DNA from: Rhizomys pruinosus
Lineage: Eukaryota; Chordata; Mammalia; Rodentia; Spalacidae
Direction: 5' to 3'
Assembly: GCA_009823505.1 (NCBI GenBank)
Contig: VZQC01009967.1
Span: forward strand, 392,720-456,719
DNA: 64,000 bases
The notes under the pieces were generated by a model that made no database searches, had not been told where the DNA came from, and saw only the letters and a program-made list of their open reading frames with translations. The translations under genes were made by a program, and so were the position numbers. Positions 1-12,655 of the stretch are shown here, in pieces (positions within the stretch are counted from its first letter, which is position 1; every line of letters begins with the position of its first letter).

Positions 1-1407
1 ATAGATGACTGCTACATACAGAGGCATCAGAATGTGGTAGACTATACTGCAGCATTTCTTCGGCTTAAGCTGGGCAGGAGATTCATTGGGGTCATTTGTG
101 GACTGTTTGTATTTGAGCCCTATCCTTGAAGGATCTGTTTCAGCAGATCTGGAACACTACCTGGGGCTTTGTACTTCTGAGAGGCCTACAGTGCTTGAGA
201 TGTCTCATAGTTAAAAAGAGATGCCATAATTGATGATGTCACTGTGTTACCTGGTTGAAAAGTTCATACTATACTATGGTTCTATGGGTTCTATGGCTCT
301 ATGGGTTTGAATGAATTCCAGCTCTCTAATTCATTACTTGTTTCTTTTCAGTGACTGGTTTTTATTGTTTTTTTTTTTTTTTTGCTTTTTTTTCTTTTTA
401 CATTTCAAGTATCAAGTATTTGCTTTGTGTTACATTTTGAATTTCAAAGCAGTTTCTGAGTGATGCTGAAAGCAGGTTAGTCACACAATTCTAAGTAAAT
501 GCAGTTAGAAATATTACAGTGTGGGAAGAGAAAATTAGGTGGTTTTCTTAACTTCTCTAAATCTCCATTTTTCTTATATGTAAAATGAAAATTATACATA
601 TTAAACCAAAGTATCTTCTAGGATCATTTTCAAAATTAAATAAACTGAAATATTTCAAATAGCTTGTATTGGGTACTCAAAGATTAGTTGTTGCGGAAAT
701 GATTTATTTCATTTTCTTTCACTAAAAAAAAAAGATACTTTTAAATGTCAAAATCTACATAACTGTCTCCCAGGGGGAACTCTTTGGAATTAGGGACTAT
801 TAGTTCTGTATTTTGTAGTTCAATTTTGATGACTAATGGTGTATGAAACTTCAGAGAGTATTTCCATTAGTTTCAGAGTTTTAAAAAATCATTTAGCACA
901 CTGATTGTTCAGAATGCTCAGAAACTGGAAAGCTAAGCCTGGAACAAGATGATATGCACTATCTATGTGGGAGAGAAATGCAAGCAGCTTTTCAGGCAGT
1001 TTTTTTTTTTTTTCCCACTTAGGTAACAGCATGCATTTAAGTCTTATTAAGAATGCTGAATTAGGTGCTTTGGCAAAATTGCATAGTATGCTTGTGAATG
1101 TAGAAGTCTGTGATCATCAGTCCATCACCAAATCCACAGACAAAAGACTTGGGAAGAACCTACCATAAATTCCTTTCAAAACAAGTTAGTGTTGGTGTCT
1201 TCAATGTGTACAAAGGATTGTCTATAAGAACAATTAATTTGTCTGGAGCATGTGATCTTATTGCCTGGCTTAAAGGGGATTGATGTTTGAGTTTGCTCTT
1301 CTACCGTGGCTCCCAGGTATCCAATATTTGCTATGATTCAGTTTGTGATGGTGGAAGGTTAACAGACAAAAATAAAACATTCTTATCTTGATACAAAAGG
1401 AGAAAGT
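1..1407. other. Unique DNA, no gene seen
   Basis: AT-rich, with T runs near 370 and 1005. No repeat family or conserved reading frame recognised. Confidence 0.6.
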
Positions 1408-1503
1408 AGGGTTTCCCTGAAGCCCCAGCTAGCCTGGAACTTACTATGTAGACCAGGCTGGCCTCAATTTCACAAAGACTTACCTCTCCCTCCCAAGTGC
1501 TCC
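1408..1503 (-). mobile_element. B1 SINE, partial
   Basis: Antisense B1 with GACCAGGCTGGCCT and CCCAAGTGCT; diverged and truncated. Confidence 0.8.
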
Positions 1504-1854
1504 ACTACTAAGCCAGGCTTTCTTTGCTATTTATTGGGGTAGGAAAATAAAAAAAAATATAGTGAATAAAGGGACTATTATTGTAAACAAATTCTAGATT
1601 TTGCTGCTGGTCCTCATTATAAATTTTAGTAGGAAGAATTATTTTGGATGCATCTAGCCTTAAACTACAACTTATATGCATGATTTTCTTCATGCTTATT
1701 TCTGTTTTCATTATTTTACCATAAGTAATTGCTATAATTGCAATTATATTCTTATAAAGGAAGATGACATTTCATTGATTTTTTTTCAGCTATTTTATAC
1801 TGGGATACAATCATTTGCCTGTGCCATGAATTATTATCAAATATAAAATGATGA

Positions 1855-2097
1855 AGAGATGGCCTAGCGGTTAGGAGCGCCGACCGCTCTTGCAGAGGAC
1901 CCGGGTTCGATCCCCAGCACCCACATGGCGGCTGAGAACCGTCTAAAACTCCAATTCCAGGAGAGCTCCAGTTCCAGGGGAATCCGAGACCCTCTTCTGA
2001 CCTCCGCGGCATTGCACGACACGGGTGCACAGACTTGCATGCAGACAGTACATTCATACACATACAGAAATAAATAAAATTAATAAAAAAAATAAAA
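1855..2097 (+). mobile_element. B2/B3-class SINE, 17-bp-duplication subfamily, copy A
   Basis: tRNA-derived head with A box (GATGGCCTAGCGGTTAGG) and B box (GGGTTCGATCC), then the tandem 17-bp unit ACTCCAATTCCAGGAGA / GCTCCAGTTCCAGGGGA, then ATACAGAAATAAATAAAATT and an A-rich tail. Many CpGs are retained, which suggests youth. The first bases (GGGGCTGG) are replaced; no clear TSD. Confidence 0.92.
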
Positions 2098-2099
2098 AA

Positions 2100-3295
2100 A
2101 AATTCAAATTAGCAAGGGAGATTGAGATCATATTTTGAACCACTTTAGTTAACCTGGGATCCAATTCAGTGCATTTGGAAAGATATATAATATATGCAGT
2201 CTTCACGGTTTCTTAGTTATTTTTCACACTTAGTTACTTAGATAGAATTTTCCTTAATGACATTCATTGCTAATGAAGGGACATGGTTTTCCGCAGATAC
2301 TGAAGATGTCATTTTTGAAGTGTACACATTCTCTCTTATCTTTCCTTTATCTTGCTCTCCTCTCCATCTTCCTCTCCTCCTTCCTCTCTTCTTCCTCTTC
2401 TCTCAGTGTTCTCTCTATCATCCTCTTTATTCTGTTTCACAATTCACGAAACTGTATCAGAGAGCTTGAAACATCCCACAGCTTGAAAAAATAACCAACT
2501 TAGTTTTATTTAAAAGATAACATTTTCAGTGATTAGAGCTTTTTGGCATAAGTCTTAGATGACACTCAGATGTTTTCTTCCTAGCCTATGATATATTTAT
2601 TGCTTAATATCTGTAACAGTTAACATAGCCATATAACAATTTCTGAAATGAATCATTTAGAAAAATAATCTTCATTTGAGAGATAGCTAGATTTAAAGTT
2701 CTTTTCTATCAAGACAGTTTTCCCTGTCTCACAAGGAGAAAGCCAGATATCATAAGAGACAAGCTCAACATTTACAGCAATATTTTTATTTTCATTTATT
2801 TATGTGGTTTTTGAAAGCATATGTGAGCATATATAACTATATATTCAATATATATGAAGAGCCATTTAAATACATATTGTTGACAACCTTGTGGTAGTGC
2901 TATTTCCCTACAGAGACCAGAACACTGATGCTCAGAGGAGAAGGTGGCTGTGGGAAGGACACTCAGCTAGTGAGTGTTTGTATTAGTTGAAACACAGCAC
3001 CTTCCAGCAGAGGGACTCTCGCATGGTGTATTTATAAGAGAAAAAGTCTTGCTGCCAAATTCCATTAGCTACTGTCTCCCCCAATCCCTTTCCGAACAAA
3101 GGAGGACTCTCTCCTAGGACTTTCAAGGTGAAAGTTTTCATATCCAGGCTCCAAGTTTGGTCTGGTTCTAATCAATTATACATTAATGTGAGATTACATT
3201 GGGTATCACAGAGTTTCAAAAATAGAGCAAAGAGTCTTTACCATTTACAAGATTAACTAAAGTTAATTTTTGCATTTTACTTATGTCAGTCAGCT
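2100..3295. other. Unique DNA, no gene seen
   Basis: Holds a CT-rich stretch at 2330-2430. Otherwise nothing recognised. Confidence 0.6.
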
Positions 3296-3341
3296 GAGAG
3301 ACAGAGAGAGAGGGAGAGAGAGAGAGTGAGAGAGAGAGAGA
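3296..3341. repeat. (GA)n microsatellite
   Basis: GA repeat with a few interruptions, about 45 bp. Confidence 0.95.
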
Positions 3342-3983
3342 ATCAGAAGAGACAAGGAGAACTTTTGAGACTGGCATATTTATACTCTCTTCCCTTGTCG
3401 AGTTTCTTTTCATGTTCAAGCAATATGTATCACTACTCAGAATTTAAACTCTGGAGTCACTCTGCCCAGGTTCAAATTTTCCTCTACACTGGGTGTGTTT
3501 CTTAACTACTTTGTACCGCATAGTTGTCATATTTAAAGCAAGACTTTCACAGATTCATAAATTCTTGCAGAGAATTATTTATTAGCACATTAAAAAACTT
3601 TGGCATATAGTAAAACCTCAATAAATTCTATCTATTAATCTTACCTCGGGCTGTTTCTATAGGAAGTCCTCCTCTTTAGACCTAATCTTAACTCTTACTT
3701 GCTGTTAGACTCTAATCGAGTTCTGTAACCTCTCCACTGAAAGGGATCCTTGTTAAAAGTAGAGGCAAAATGTTTGTCTGATGTAACTGTCTTAAGGTTA
3801 GAGTTAAGTGGTTTCTATGACAGCACTTCACATTATTTGGGGACTGTGAAACAAATACATGTTAAAACTTAATCCTTCCAAGCAGCCCACGTTCTAAAAG
3901 CTTATAATTAGCCAAGTTTTTTTTTAATTAAAGTGAAGCAAACTTAAAAAAGAAACTATATGTGAAGGTTAGCAATGCTTTTA

Positions 3984-4285
3984 TTTATTTATTTTTTATT
4001 TAATTTTTATTGATGGTTTGTGCATTTCGTACATCATTTTCCAATTCAGATCAGGCATATTTCCCTTTCCCTTCCCCCCCACCCCCACCCCATCCCAGAT
4101 CATGTATTCTGCCATAACTGTCCTGCATCTTTCAGGTTTGTTTTTTTTTTTTTTTCATTTTTTAGCTATAAGTGATAATCCATGAGTATAAGCATCCTTC
4201 GTGCAAAACCAATCTACAGATGATTTAATGCAAAAATTAAGTTTGCTTCCCAAGTTAATCATATATAGTCACCCAAAACAACATG
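3984..4285 (-). mobile_element. L1 3' end, 5'-truncated insertion with perfect 13-bp TSD
   Basis: Antisense: T-rich tail, TTTTTATTGATGGTTTGTGC and a C-rich stretch (the complement of the G-rich L1 3' UTR tract). Perfect TSD AGCAATGCTTTTA at 3971-3983 and 4286-4298 shows one retrotransposition event of about 302 bp. No coding part remains. Confidence 0.85.
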
Positions 4286-4298
4286 AGCAATGCTTTTA

Positions 4299-6169
4299 AT
4301 ATCTATACATTATCCCTCTTGTTTCCTTCCCTTCTTTTCCCTGGGGTGATTCTGTTTTAATACTTGTATTCTTCCATTAAAAGGGAAGTTAGGACATTTA
4401 GAAGGGATAACTGGTTATAGCAGCAGTAGTCATGATTATCTGAATTAAATCAATGGTTGGTTGGTTACTGAGTATTACATTGAGCAACAAGCAGATAATT
4501 AATAACATGCCCCAGGTACACACATGAGAAAGTATGCTACTATATTAATTGTCTTCATGTAGAGTTTGGGAGAATATCGTGGAAATTAGGTAATTAATAA
4601 ATTGTTTTTATAATAGTATCATCACAAATGCTTCTCAAAGTAACAAAGACAATGTGTTTGAATTTTTTAAATCATGTTCCCATGGAAATAGGACTCCCAC
4701 CTTCTCCGAAAGGGCACATCACTAAAATAATACACTAAAATGAACAATGGCATTATTAAAATAGAAAACCTAGGCTAAGCATATTCACTTCTTAAATTTA
4801 GCATATTTACATATGAAGTGATGATAATAAAATCCCACTTTGATTTTTCTTAAGTGCTTTTTCCTCACATTCTCTTTCTCTTCACTCTTCCCAGGGTTGA
4901 TTGAAATGGAGCAAATAGTTGATATAATATCCTTGCTTTGTCTTGCTCACCATTTTACCCTGCATTGTGTGTATTGTCCACAATACAGTAGCCTGGCAAG
5001 GAGTGTGGCTAGTGCCTTTATTCTGGAGAAGAGAGTTATCTAAGCTACAGACCTGACAAGTGGTGAAGCACTGTCCTGGTCTTAAAGATCCTTGATTTCA
5101 AAGTATATCTCTTGCAAGAAACTAAGATATGATCATCTCCCCGGTACCTTTTATTATCTTTGTCACAGATAGTAAAAACAACTAAATTGTTGCTTATTTT
5201 CTAAATAAACAAATAAGTGAACTTTTTTTCCTATAAATCATAAACACATTTGGCTTTGATTTCCTGTTTATATCTAAGAAAACAGATCCTGGGCAAAGGT
5301 GGCTAGTATCAGTTGTATTACTTAACATGCACATCTGCTCTCTAAAATAGGGACTAAACTAGGCTCCACTTGCCCTGGAGACTCCTTTTCTCTCTCAGGA
5401 ATATCCCCTGCCTTCACGCCACCAAACACCATATGCTGCCATTTTAGTGGTGTAACTTAATGGTTTTATATCAACTTTATTTTCTGTTTCCAACCAGTTA
5501 CATAATATAAACCCACTGTGAGAGAATGTTCTGTTTCTAAAATGAAGTGAGGATTTAAGCTGTACTTAGTAAGAAGAGCATGGATTCCTCTAAAGTGTGA
5601 AAGTAACTAAACAAGGCCCAGAGGTAGCAGCGGAACTCTTTTTTATTTTTTCCACTAGAAGACTTAAGTTTTTCCTCCGTTTCAGTTTTTTTCTCTATAA
5701 AAATTTCAAGAACTTCGGGATCATAAAATCTTTGGTCAACTTTGGCAAGGCTTCTATAAGAATAGGAGAGTTAGTGTATTTTGCTTCTGCTCTGGCTGGT
5801 CCTAGAAGCTTTGGGCGGTAACCTGGCTTACTATAGGATACTGCATGTGTTGAGAAAGCAGAGGAGAAGAGACTGTGTATATTTAACTAGCTGAGTCTGT
5901 TCTGAAACCTGGAATGTTAAACAAGATATAACTGTGAAGGTATGCAAAAAGCAAAAGTTTAACCTTGCAGCTTGGTGGCAGATGGTTAAACTGGTGCATA
6001 CTTTTTAGGGAGATTTGAATTTGGGGAGATTTCATATATTTTGATCATATTTAGATCCCCTCCTAATACTGCACCCACAAATTTCCTGTACTCTAATACA
6101 CACCACACAATTCCCCCCCGAACACACACACACATACATGTAGAGTATAGAGTTAGGTTTGGGTCCCCA
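4299..6169. other. Unique DNA, no gene seen
   Basis: AT-rich, all frames broken, no repeat recognised except short CA at 6120. Confidence 0.6.
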
Positions 6170-6645
6170 AATGCTTTTTGGCTTTGATTCATCCGCTGGA
6201 GCCTGGTCAACCTACCAAGAGTCCCTGTGTTAAACAAGACTGAATCTCTCCGTCCCAGTCTCCATCATTTGCTGTGGCTAGAGTTGAGGTTTCTTACCCA
6301 CTTCCCCATGTCTATGCTGGGATTTTGTCTGGCTTGAGCTTACATGGGACTTGTCCATGCTGTCACAACTGCTGTGAGTTCATGTAAGTAACCGACCAGC
6401 TGTCTGGAAGACCCTGTTTCCTTGTGGATATCTACCTTCTCTGGGTCTTACAATCTTTTCCTGCCTCTGCAATGACAGAAGTTCAATAGAGGTGTTCTAT
6501 TTCAGAGATAAGCTGTCTGCAGGTTCTTACTCTGCACATTGGCCAGTCGTGGATTTGCTGTTAATCAACATCTGTTGTATAAGGAGGCTTTTCTGCCAAG
6601 AGTTGAGAGATGCATTAATCTATGGACATAACAATAAACCACTAA
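6170..6645 (-). mobile_element. L1 3' UTR fragment (Lx-like)
   Basis: Antisense segments such as GCTGGAGCCTGGTCAACCTA, TGCTGTGAGTTCATG and TCTTACAATCTTTTCCTGCC occur in the order I recall for rodent Lx-type L1 3' UTRs. Noncoding. Confidence 0.65.
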
Positions 6646-6664
6646 GAATAAAGTTTATACTTTA

Positions 6665-6883
6665 AAATAAAATTTATTTTTTACGTGTATGAATGTACTG
6701 TCTGCATGTAGGTTTGTGCACTTGTGCCGTGTGCAATGCCGCGGAGGTCAGAAGAGGGTGTCGGATTCCCCTGGAACTGGAGTAAAAGAGGGTTCTCAGC
6801 CACCATGTGGGTACTGGGGATTGAACCCTGGTCCTCTGCAAGAGCAGTTGGCACACTTAGCCACTAGGTCATCTCTCCAGCCC
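6665..6883 (-). mobile_element. B2/B3-class SINE without the duplication; perfect 16-bp TSD
   Basis: Antisense copy ending CATCTCTCCAGCCC, with a single AACTGGAGT unit (no 17-bp duplication). Flanked by perfect 16-bp direct repeats TAAAGTTTATACTTTA at 6649-6664 and 6884-6899, so the insertion is complete and fairly young. Confidence 0.95.
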
Positions 6884-6899
6884 TAAAGTTTATACTTTA

Positions 6900-8705
6900 T
6901 CTGTTTAGCAAAATAAATATTTTGGGCTCTCTTCCATGGTTTGTGAGCTGTCTAGCTTTGGGTTCCTAGGCCTGATATCCATATTAAATATGGGTTCCAT
7001 TCTATTAAGTGGACCTTAAATCCAATTAGAAAGTACTTGGTTACTCCTGTAATATTCATGCCACTATTGCAAAGGCAGCCATACCTTTCCAGGATAATTG
7101 TCCTTGGAGGATTCACGACTGGGTGAGATGGATGATAAATTTTCTTTGCAGGTAGCTTGCCTAGCAACTTTCAGAACTATGGAGTCTAGACTGTAAAGAA
7201 GAGTCTTTGAAGTCAGCACCAGCTTGATTTCTCCTTGTTTGTTTGACAGTTCATGTGTATAATGTCTTCATTAATAGAGTTTTACCGTGAAGTTTGGTGG
7301 GTAACAAAGAGCATCAGAAATGGGCAATGGAGTTTGAGGGTCTGAGGGTCCTTGGGACCTCTGGCTAGTAGCTTCACAAGAGGGAATCCATCCCCGCCAT
7401 TGGGCTTTTATTTTGCTAGCCTATGTTTTCTAGTAGGGAGAATGTACTCATGTTCTAAGGTAACTTTACCTTTAATCTCATTTTATAATATATGTCTATA
7501 TACTTTAAGAAGTTTCTATCAGGGTAGGTTTCCATATGTTCTTTTCTACAGGTCTTTAGTGTTAGTTATCCTTCTCCCTACTCCATCCATTCTTTGGCAG
7601 TGGAGAAGTTATGATCATATTATACTTTTTGGTGGTAATATCCATTTACTCCTAGAGCTGCTTGTAGCCCAAGAACTTTGGCTTTATTTATTATTTAATT
7701 ACTGGATTTCACAAAATCAGGTATATATTGATGATGGAAAATCGTAGTTTAGCGATTTGTATGTGCTCTTAGTATAAATAACAGTGCTGGCTCTATTTAT
7801 TGAGTGCATGATATAAACTAATGCATTTACAATTTCAGGAACAAGCCATTACTTTTTCCTTGTTTTTTTTTTTTTTCCAAATGATTATAATAGTGGCTTT
7901 ACTCTTGCAGAATTTTTAACCTAATTTCATTCAGAAATACATGAGAAAAATTGTATATCTCCAAATTGATTACCAATTACTTTAAGGATCATATTTCAAA
8001 AAGAATAACTGCTATTTATTTTACATATTAATGTATTATACCATGCTGATCTATTTTGCAGTTAGTTATGTGAGATCAATGAACTTCATCAGGCTTTCCT
8101 ACATTTGGTTATTAATAATGAAAAGTCTGTGAAGAGGTATGTCCTCCAACGTTCTTCCTGAGATGACTTTGGAATTCCTAGGAGTCATCTCTGAGAACAT
8201 TGCATTCACTTTAACATGGGAGCTAGACAGAATCTGTGCCATGTGAACTTCAAGCAGTAATCAGAAATAAACCATGTTGGGCATACTGAGAGATCAGTGT
8301 ACTGACATTGTTCTTATTCTGTGTAAAGAAAGAAATTAAAAGCAAACAAACCTTGAAACCTAGGCCACATTGAGACGTGTAGAATGGTGTTGGCACTGAA
8401 CAGACAAAACTCTGCAGTCTTAAAAGCTGCTATTTGCATACAGAATGTTGTAATTCAGGAGCCAAATAGACAGCTCTTGGGCTTATTTGCATGTGATTAT
8501 CCATGTAGAGATTTTTGTAACCAGAAGAATATAAAACTAAAAAGTTCTCTCTGTACAAAATAAATAGTAAAGCAAAATATGGACAATTTGTATTAAATTT
8601 TAGATTGTTTCCTGAGAACAAATCCTGGGAATAAGTTAAATGTCCAAATATCATTCATTGCCTGATAATAACCCACTCTTTTCTTTGAAAATGAGTTGGT
8701 GGTTT
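6900..8705. other. Unique DNA, no gene seen
   Basis: A 131-codon open frame at 7352-7747 on the plus strand has no recognisable domain and no coding-like composition; treated as chance. Confidence 0.55.
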
Positions 8706-8860
8706 CTAGTGGGACTTGGTGCATGCCTTTAATCCCAGCACTCAGGAGGAAGACAGGTGGATCTCTGTGAGTTCAAGGCCAACCTGGTCTACATAGTGAG
8801 TTCTAGGACAGCTGGGGCTACATGGAGACTCTGTCTCAAAAAAGAACAAGAACAACAACA
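8706..8860 (+). mobile_element. B1 SINE
   Basis: CTTTAATCCCAGCACTCAGG through GAGACTCTGTCTCAAAAAAG; full length. Confidence 0.92.
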
Positions 8861-9069
8861 GCAAAATGTGCTTCTTTCTACAATGGCAAATTAGCCATGA
8901 TTCTGAGGATAACCTCATACACAGGTAAGGTGGTTAAACAGGTTAATGTGTTTGGAGGGGTGGTGAGAGAGAGCCATGTTGTCACAGAAAGAGGTTGATG
9001 AACATTTCTTTTTATAAAGATTAGGTTGCTTTGTTTCCTATAGAGAAAAGTGAGTCTAAAGTGACCGGT

Positions 9070-9299
9070 TCCAAAAGGAGGTGATATGATTTGCCTGTCT
9101 AATGTTTCTCATAGGCTCATTTGAATGTTTGGTCTCCAGAGAGTGGTGCTACTTTGGAGGGTTGGGGAAGGGCTGGAAAGGTGGCTCAGTGGTTAAGGGC
9201 TGTTCTTCCAGAGGACCAGAGTTCTGTTCTCAGTACCCACATCAGACATCCAAGACAACGTGATTTTCTGCCTCTAATTTCTTACCTCCTTATATACAT

Positions 9300-9332
<33 letters not shown>

Positions 9333-9637
9333 TAAAAATAAATCTTTAAAAAAAGAAAAGGAAATATGGCACAGGCAATGGAAATAGCCCCTAGCCAATC
9401 AGGGACTGGTCCTCAGGGTTACATTACCCCTGCTGTTTCCTGTCATCATCTCTGCTTCCTTCTTAGCCAGGAAGTGAAGAGCTCTTCTTGCCACACACTC
9501 TCAGCACCACCACAAATTTTGTCAGAGTGTGCAGGGCCAAGCAACCAAGGACTGAACCCTCTAAAGGAGTGAGCCAAAATACAAACTCCTTCCCTCAACT
9601 TGTCAGGTATTTGCAACATAAATGTAACTGACAGGCA
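9070..9637 (+). mobile_element. MaLR/ORR1-like LTR, interrupted by a SINE
   Basis: Left part: CTCATTTGAATGTTTGGTCT, CCAGAGAGTGGTGCTACTTT. Right part after the SINE: GAGTGAGCCAAAATACAAAC, CAACTTGTCAGGTATTTGCA and ATGTAACTGACAG. Together these read as one MaLR-type LTR on the plus strand. Confidence 0.65.
9168..9363 (+). mobile_element. B3-like SINE with (CA)n, inside a MaLR-like LTR
   Basis: GGGCTGGAAAGGTGGCTCAG head, TCTTCCAGAGGACCAGAG, then a (CA)n run at about 9299-9330 and an A-rich tail. It splits the LTR-like sequence on both sides. Confidence 0.8.
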
Positions 9638-10066
9638 GCTTCAGGTGGAACTGCCAGACCTTACTGCAGAGTATAGTGAACCTGGAACCCGACAGTGCAA
9701 ACTTACCTGAGGAAACAGTTGTGCTCTGTTCCTGCACTGAATGGCACTAGAAAGTGACTCGTTTTTTCTCTGTCTCCAAATTGAAAGTATCTGAAATTAT
9801 GTCTAGTCCCTTTTAAGGTATAATTCTATTAGAAATCCTCTTCCTTCCCTCCTTGTTGAATACATGGAATGTTTCATCTTCCATCCTGATGATGCAAATA
9901 CTGTTTCATTTTATTTTTGTTATTTGCATGAGTAATACTAAGCAGTAGAGATGCCTGGGTTACCTGATCCATAATAAAATCAGAGGCTCACATGCATGTG
10001 TTCTCTTTGACAGCTCCTCTGTCAGCGTCTCAATTAGCACTCTGGGAGAACAGAGAGGATGTTTGT

Positions 10067-10249
10067 CTTTTTTATTTGTTTTTAAAAATATTTATGTATA
10101 TGAGTGTATGGTCTGCATGTATGTCAGTGCACCTGTCGTGTAATACCTGCAGAGATCAGGCTAGAGAGTTAGATCTCCTGGACTTGGAGTTACAGATGGC
10201 TGTTGGCCAACATGCAGGTGCTGGGGATTGAACCCGGATCCCAAAGACT
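10067..10249 (-). mobile_element. B3-like SINE, truncated
   Basis: Antisense: GTATATGAGTGTATGGTCTG and GGTGCTGGGGATTGAACCCG visible. The tRNA-like 5' end is missing. Possible 8-bp TSD ATGTTTGT at 10059-10066 and 10250-10257. Confidence 0.75.
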
Positions 10250-10412
10250 ATGTTTGTGACAAGACAACACTAGACTGTGAATTTAAAGGCTTGGAGTCTG
10301 TTCTACATGCGACCACTAACTAGGCGGAAACTGCAAGTGTTTTTATATTTGTTATTTATTTATCTGACTCTGCATAGGAGCATTGCAAGTATTTAAAGGA
10401 CACATTTTTCCT

Positions 10413-10414
10413 AT

Positions 10415-10449
<35 letters not shown>

Positions 10450-10545
10450 TTGGTCTTTTTGAGGCAGGGTCTTCCTTTAGTCCTAGCTGGCCTGGAGCTT
10501 ACTATGTAGACCAGGCTGGCCTTGAACTCACAGGATTACCATTTT
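10413..10545 (-). mobile_element. B1 SINE, 5' truncated, with (TTTA)n tail
   Basis: Antisense: a tail of about ten TTTA units (10413-10452), then GACCAGGCTGGCCTTGAACT. It stops before the B1 5' half. Confidence 0.85.
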
Positions 10546-10599
10546 TGAAGCTAGAGTAGAGCTCTAGCAAAGAAAGCTGAGCATTGCCTCTTAGGATAT

Positions 10600-10695
10600 A
10601 TATTTTATTTGTTTAAGACAGGGTTTCACTGTGCAGTCCTCTTTGGCCTGGAGCTCAATATGCAGAGGACAGTGGCCTTGAATTGTGTCAATTAC
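10600..10695 (-). mobile_element. B1 SINE fragment, old
   Basis: Antisense: GACAGGGTTTCACTGTGCAG and AGTGGCCTTGAATTGTG. Confidence 0.6.
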
Positions 10696-10699
10696 ATTT

Positions 10700-11890
10700 C
10701 CTATGTAAATTTCTCCCATGCCTATGGTAAGAAGAAGAACTGATGAAGAAAAGATTGCTAACCCCTTAAAACACAAACAGGCACTTGGTTCAGATATTTA
10801 CTATAATTATGCTTAGCTCTGGTCTCAAAACCTAAATGTTTCCAGTTTGGTATTTATCACTAGAGATGGGTCAGCCCATCCTCAGCACTCCCATGCCCCC
10901 ATCAAACACACAAAAGCCCACAACAATGACTGAGTCATTTGCATCACCTTTATTTCAACCTCTCTGAGCAATTCTATTGTGTTTTTAAAAAATCAGATTA
11001 TTTTCTCATTGAAGCTGTCAGTATTACGATGTATCTTGGAGTCATACTGTTCCCTCATTTTTCACAAGGAACATTCTGTTTATTGTATGATCTTCTGGAC
11101 CTGTGCTAAGGAATGTATTTATTAGCATAGTGCTCTCACCTGGGCAACACTTCCCACCAATAAAACATAAACTCATCACACTCCGCACCACTAATCCTGC
11201 TCTTCTGTTTTATATCTCTAAGGCTACTTTCATTTCCAGGTGGGACTATTTCTATTAACACATTAAAGTAAGTGTTTATATTAAATTTTAGAGGTTTGCA
11301 CTGCACTTCCAACTATATCATTCTTCATTTCAGTATTGCTATTTGTTCCAGGAAACAGTGTCTCATCTGTTGAGTTTATTAGTTTAATATGATTATCAAT
11401 TTAATTTTCATCAAATTGAAAGTTTAATTTGATATCCCATAGCAAATAGCATTTATCAGCACCTCACAGTTTAGAGTGGTAAATTTTTCTAAAAGATATT
11501 TCATAGCAAAATATGTTAACAGTGTTATGGCTCTTAGTCCCTTGGTAAGGATTTTATAGCAAAGAAGACAAGAAGGTTCTATCAGTTTGAGGCAATAATC
11601 TACAGTGGTGATAAGCAATTGTCTGGGTAACCTCAGGGTGTGCCCTGAGACCTTTATATTGTCATCAAGTACATTGAAAGTCTTTGTTCTCTTCTATATC
11701 CCACCTGGGTGAACAGCACTCAGAACATTTACAGCTCATTTCAGAGTTTCCATCCAAACATACTTATTTTTGGTTGTAAGGAAACTCACCAGTGTGGGAC
11801 CTACAGGACTGTTGATTGTTCCTCTTACACTTCTTTGGGAATGCTACATTGATTCTGTGATCAAAGGCACATCACATTGATTTGGCAGAG
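10700..11890. other. Unique DNA, no gene seen
   Basis: AT-rich; nothing recognised. Confidence 0.6.
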
Positions 11891-11893
11891 TAG

Positions 11894-11953
11894 TTGATCT
11901 CTGTCTCTGTCTCTGTCTCTGTCTCTCTGTCTCTCTGTCTCTCTGTCTCTCTG

Positions 11954-11988
<35 letters not shown>
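11894..11988. repeat. (TCTCTG)/(TCTCTCTG)/(TC)n compound microsatellite
   Basis: Three zones: hexamer TCTCTG, then octamer TCTCTCTG, then pure TC. Confidence 0.96.
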
Positions 11989-12289
11989 GCACAGGAATAA
12001 GTATACCTGAAATCCACTGGTGTCTTTTCCACTGGTGACTGAGGCATCATCCAAGCCTCTGCGTATACCTCTTATACCTGGAGACAAACTCCTTCAAGAT
12101 GTATCAGATTATTGTATAATTATAAGAAAAAAATCATTCTGATAAATTATTGAAAATTCAGATTTCCTTAAATACATTTCAGCTTTATAGAAGACAAAGC
12201 TTTCACTAATTTTCATTTCACTGCTTTTTCAGTTCCAGAATATGATGTTTGATTTGATCAACTCGATTGGATTGAAAAGTGGAATAGGC

Positions 12290-12655
12290 CTGTTTGGGTC
12301 TGGGGTACCATCCCCAGAGAGGCTTAGATTGTGAGGGCTCTGACTAGAGGAACAGATCAATCCCTTCATGGATTCATGATATGATGAAGATTATTGGAAG
12401 GCAAAAAGTAGAACATAGTGCTCACTGGACAAGATAGATCACTGGGACATGTCCATAGAAGGATGTCTTACTCTGGGCAATTTCTATATTCCTTTTCTTC
12501 TATTTTCTGGGTGTCATGATGTGGGCTTTCTACTCTACAGCACTTTTCTTGCCATGGTCCACTAATACTTCAGAAATCTTGAGCCAAAAATAAATATATT
12601 TCCCTAAAATTTCTTCTGCCAGGTGTGTTGCTCACAGCTATGCAAAAACAATGAA
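12290..12655 (+). mobile_element. MaLR-like LTR (MLT1/ORR1 type)
   Basis: GATTGTGAGGGCTCTGACTA, then GCCAAAAATAAATATATTTC (AATAAA) and CTGCCAGGTGTGTTGCTCAC, an order known from MaLR LTRs. Old; limits approximate. Confidence 0.55.

Noticed and set aside
1855..1935. tRNA-gene-like A and B boxes
   Set aside because: They belong to the tRNA-derived head of a SINE; the same head recurs a dozen times and no acceptor stem closes.
7352..7747. 131-codon open frame on the plus strand
   Set aside because: No domain, hydrophobic low-complexity content, no splice or promoter context; likely chance in AT-rich DNA.
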